Assembly (NCBI GenBank): GCA_016342755.1
Contig: JAEINS010000037.1
Coordinates: forward strand, 1 to 33,372
Length of the DNA stretch: 33,372 nt
Reading direction: 5' to 3'
Source of the DNA: Melioribacteraceae bacterium
Lineage (GTDB): Bacteria > Bacteroidota > Ignavibacteria > Ignavibacteriales > Melioribacteraceae
The notes below the pieces were generated by a model. The model ran no database searches. It was given only the letters and a program-made list of their open reading frames with translations, and was not told where the DNA came from. The translations under genes were made by a program, and so were the position numbers. Below, one piece after another: positions 33,255 through 33,372 of the stretch; within the stretch, counting starts at the first letter, position 1; every line of letters starts with the position of its first letter.

Positions 33255-33372
33255 GCCTATCTCTTTAGGTCATATATATTAATCTATAACGCCAAAGAGA
33301 CTGTAAATTATTTTGTGTAAACGTTATTTTGTAATTTTATAAGAACGGCATCAGCCGATCTTCAAATCTAAT

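Noticed and set aside
33255-33300. Hairpin CTCTTT/AAAGAG after uvrC as a terminator
   Set aside because: The stem is 6 bp with a loop of nearly 30 bases and no T run follows.

Overview
The window is about 33 kb of AT-rich (roughly one-third GC) bacterial chromosome. The gene content is Gram-negative (LpxH, squalene genes hpnCDE, a periplasmic-type L,D-transpeptidase fold), Shine-Dalgarno sites are often weak, and soluble multi-PAS histidine kinases are abundant. The citrate synthase is of the mitochondrial type. Together these suggest a member of the FCB group, most likely Ignavibacteria or a close relative. That assignment is inference from gene content; no rRNA or other taxonomic marker is present. 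No tRNA, CRISPR array or intact mobile element was found.

Left edge (1-1142): a gene-poor, decayed accessory region. It holds a truncated tyrosine-recombinase N-terminus on the plus strand. Divergent from it, across a nested inverted repeat, lie a 44-codon ORF and the first codons of another minus-strand gene. A second coding fragment is fused to the recombinase stub. The layout resembles a decayed integron (integrase, recombination site, divergent cassette-like ORFs), but this is a hypothesis.

1143-5305: an SDR oxidoreductase, then a minus-strand regulatory cluster. This consists of a cytoplasmic PAS-PAS histidine kinase, its NtrC-type response regulator with a sigma-54 contact loop (GAFTGA), and a 60-residue single-TM protein. 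The small gene is preceded by a well-spaced -24/-12 sigma-54 promoter, two AT-rich dyads lie upstream of the promoter, and a terminator-like structure follows the gene. The cluster reads as a self-contained signalling module.

5571-14288: RecD2 helicase followed closely by a divergent glutamate-racemase-like protein, then a 1028-residue soluble hybrid sensor kinase (five PAS-like segments, GAF, HisKA, HATPase). A convergent secreted L,D-transpeptidase-like protein follows, and then a secreted MORN-repeat protein carrying two TonB-C-like domains.

14323-20458: a 1581-residue fusion of an AMP-forming acyl-CoA synthetase, a long uncharacterised middle (helical repeats plus a segment that looks like a degenerate kinase fold) and a C-terminal GNAT acetyltransferase. 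Upstream of it, separated by a strong terminator, is mitochondrial-type citrate synthase.

20559-28384: a tightly packed minus-strand envelope operon, lpxH-PBP1A-hpnC-hpnD-hpnE (lipid A, peptidoglycan, squalene), with an M1 metallopeptidase just upstream. 28478-33254: glgC, a convergent PAS histidine kinase, and uvrC. The most novel-looking items are the synthetase-GNAT fusion, the sigma-54 module with its small membrane protein, and the decayed integron-like left end.
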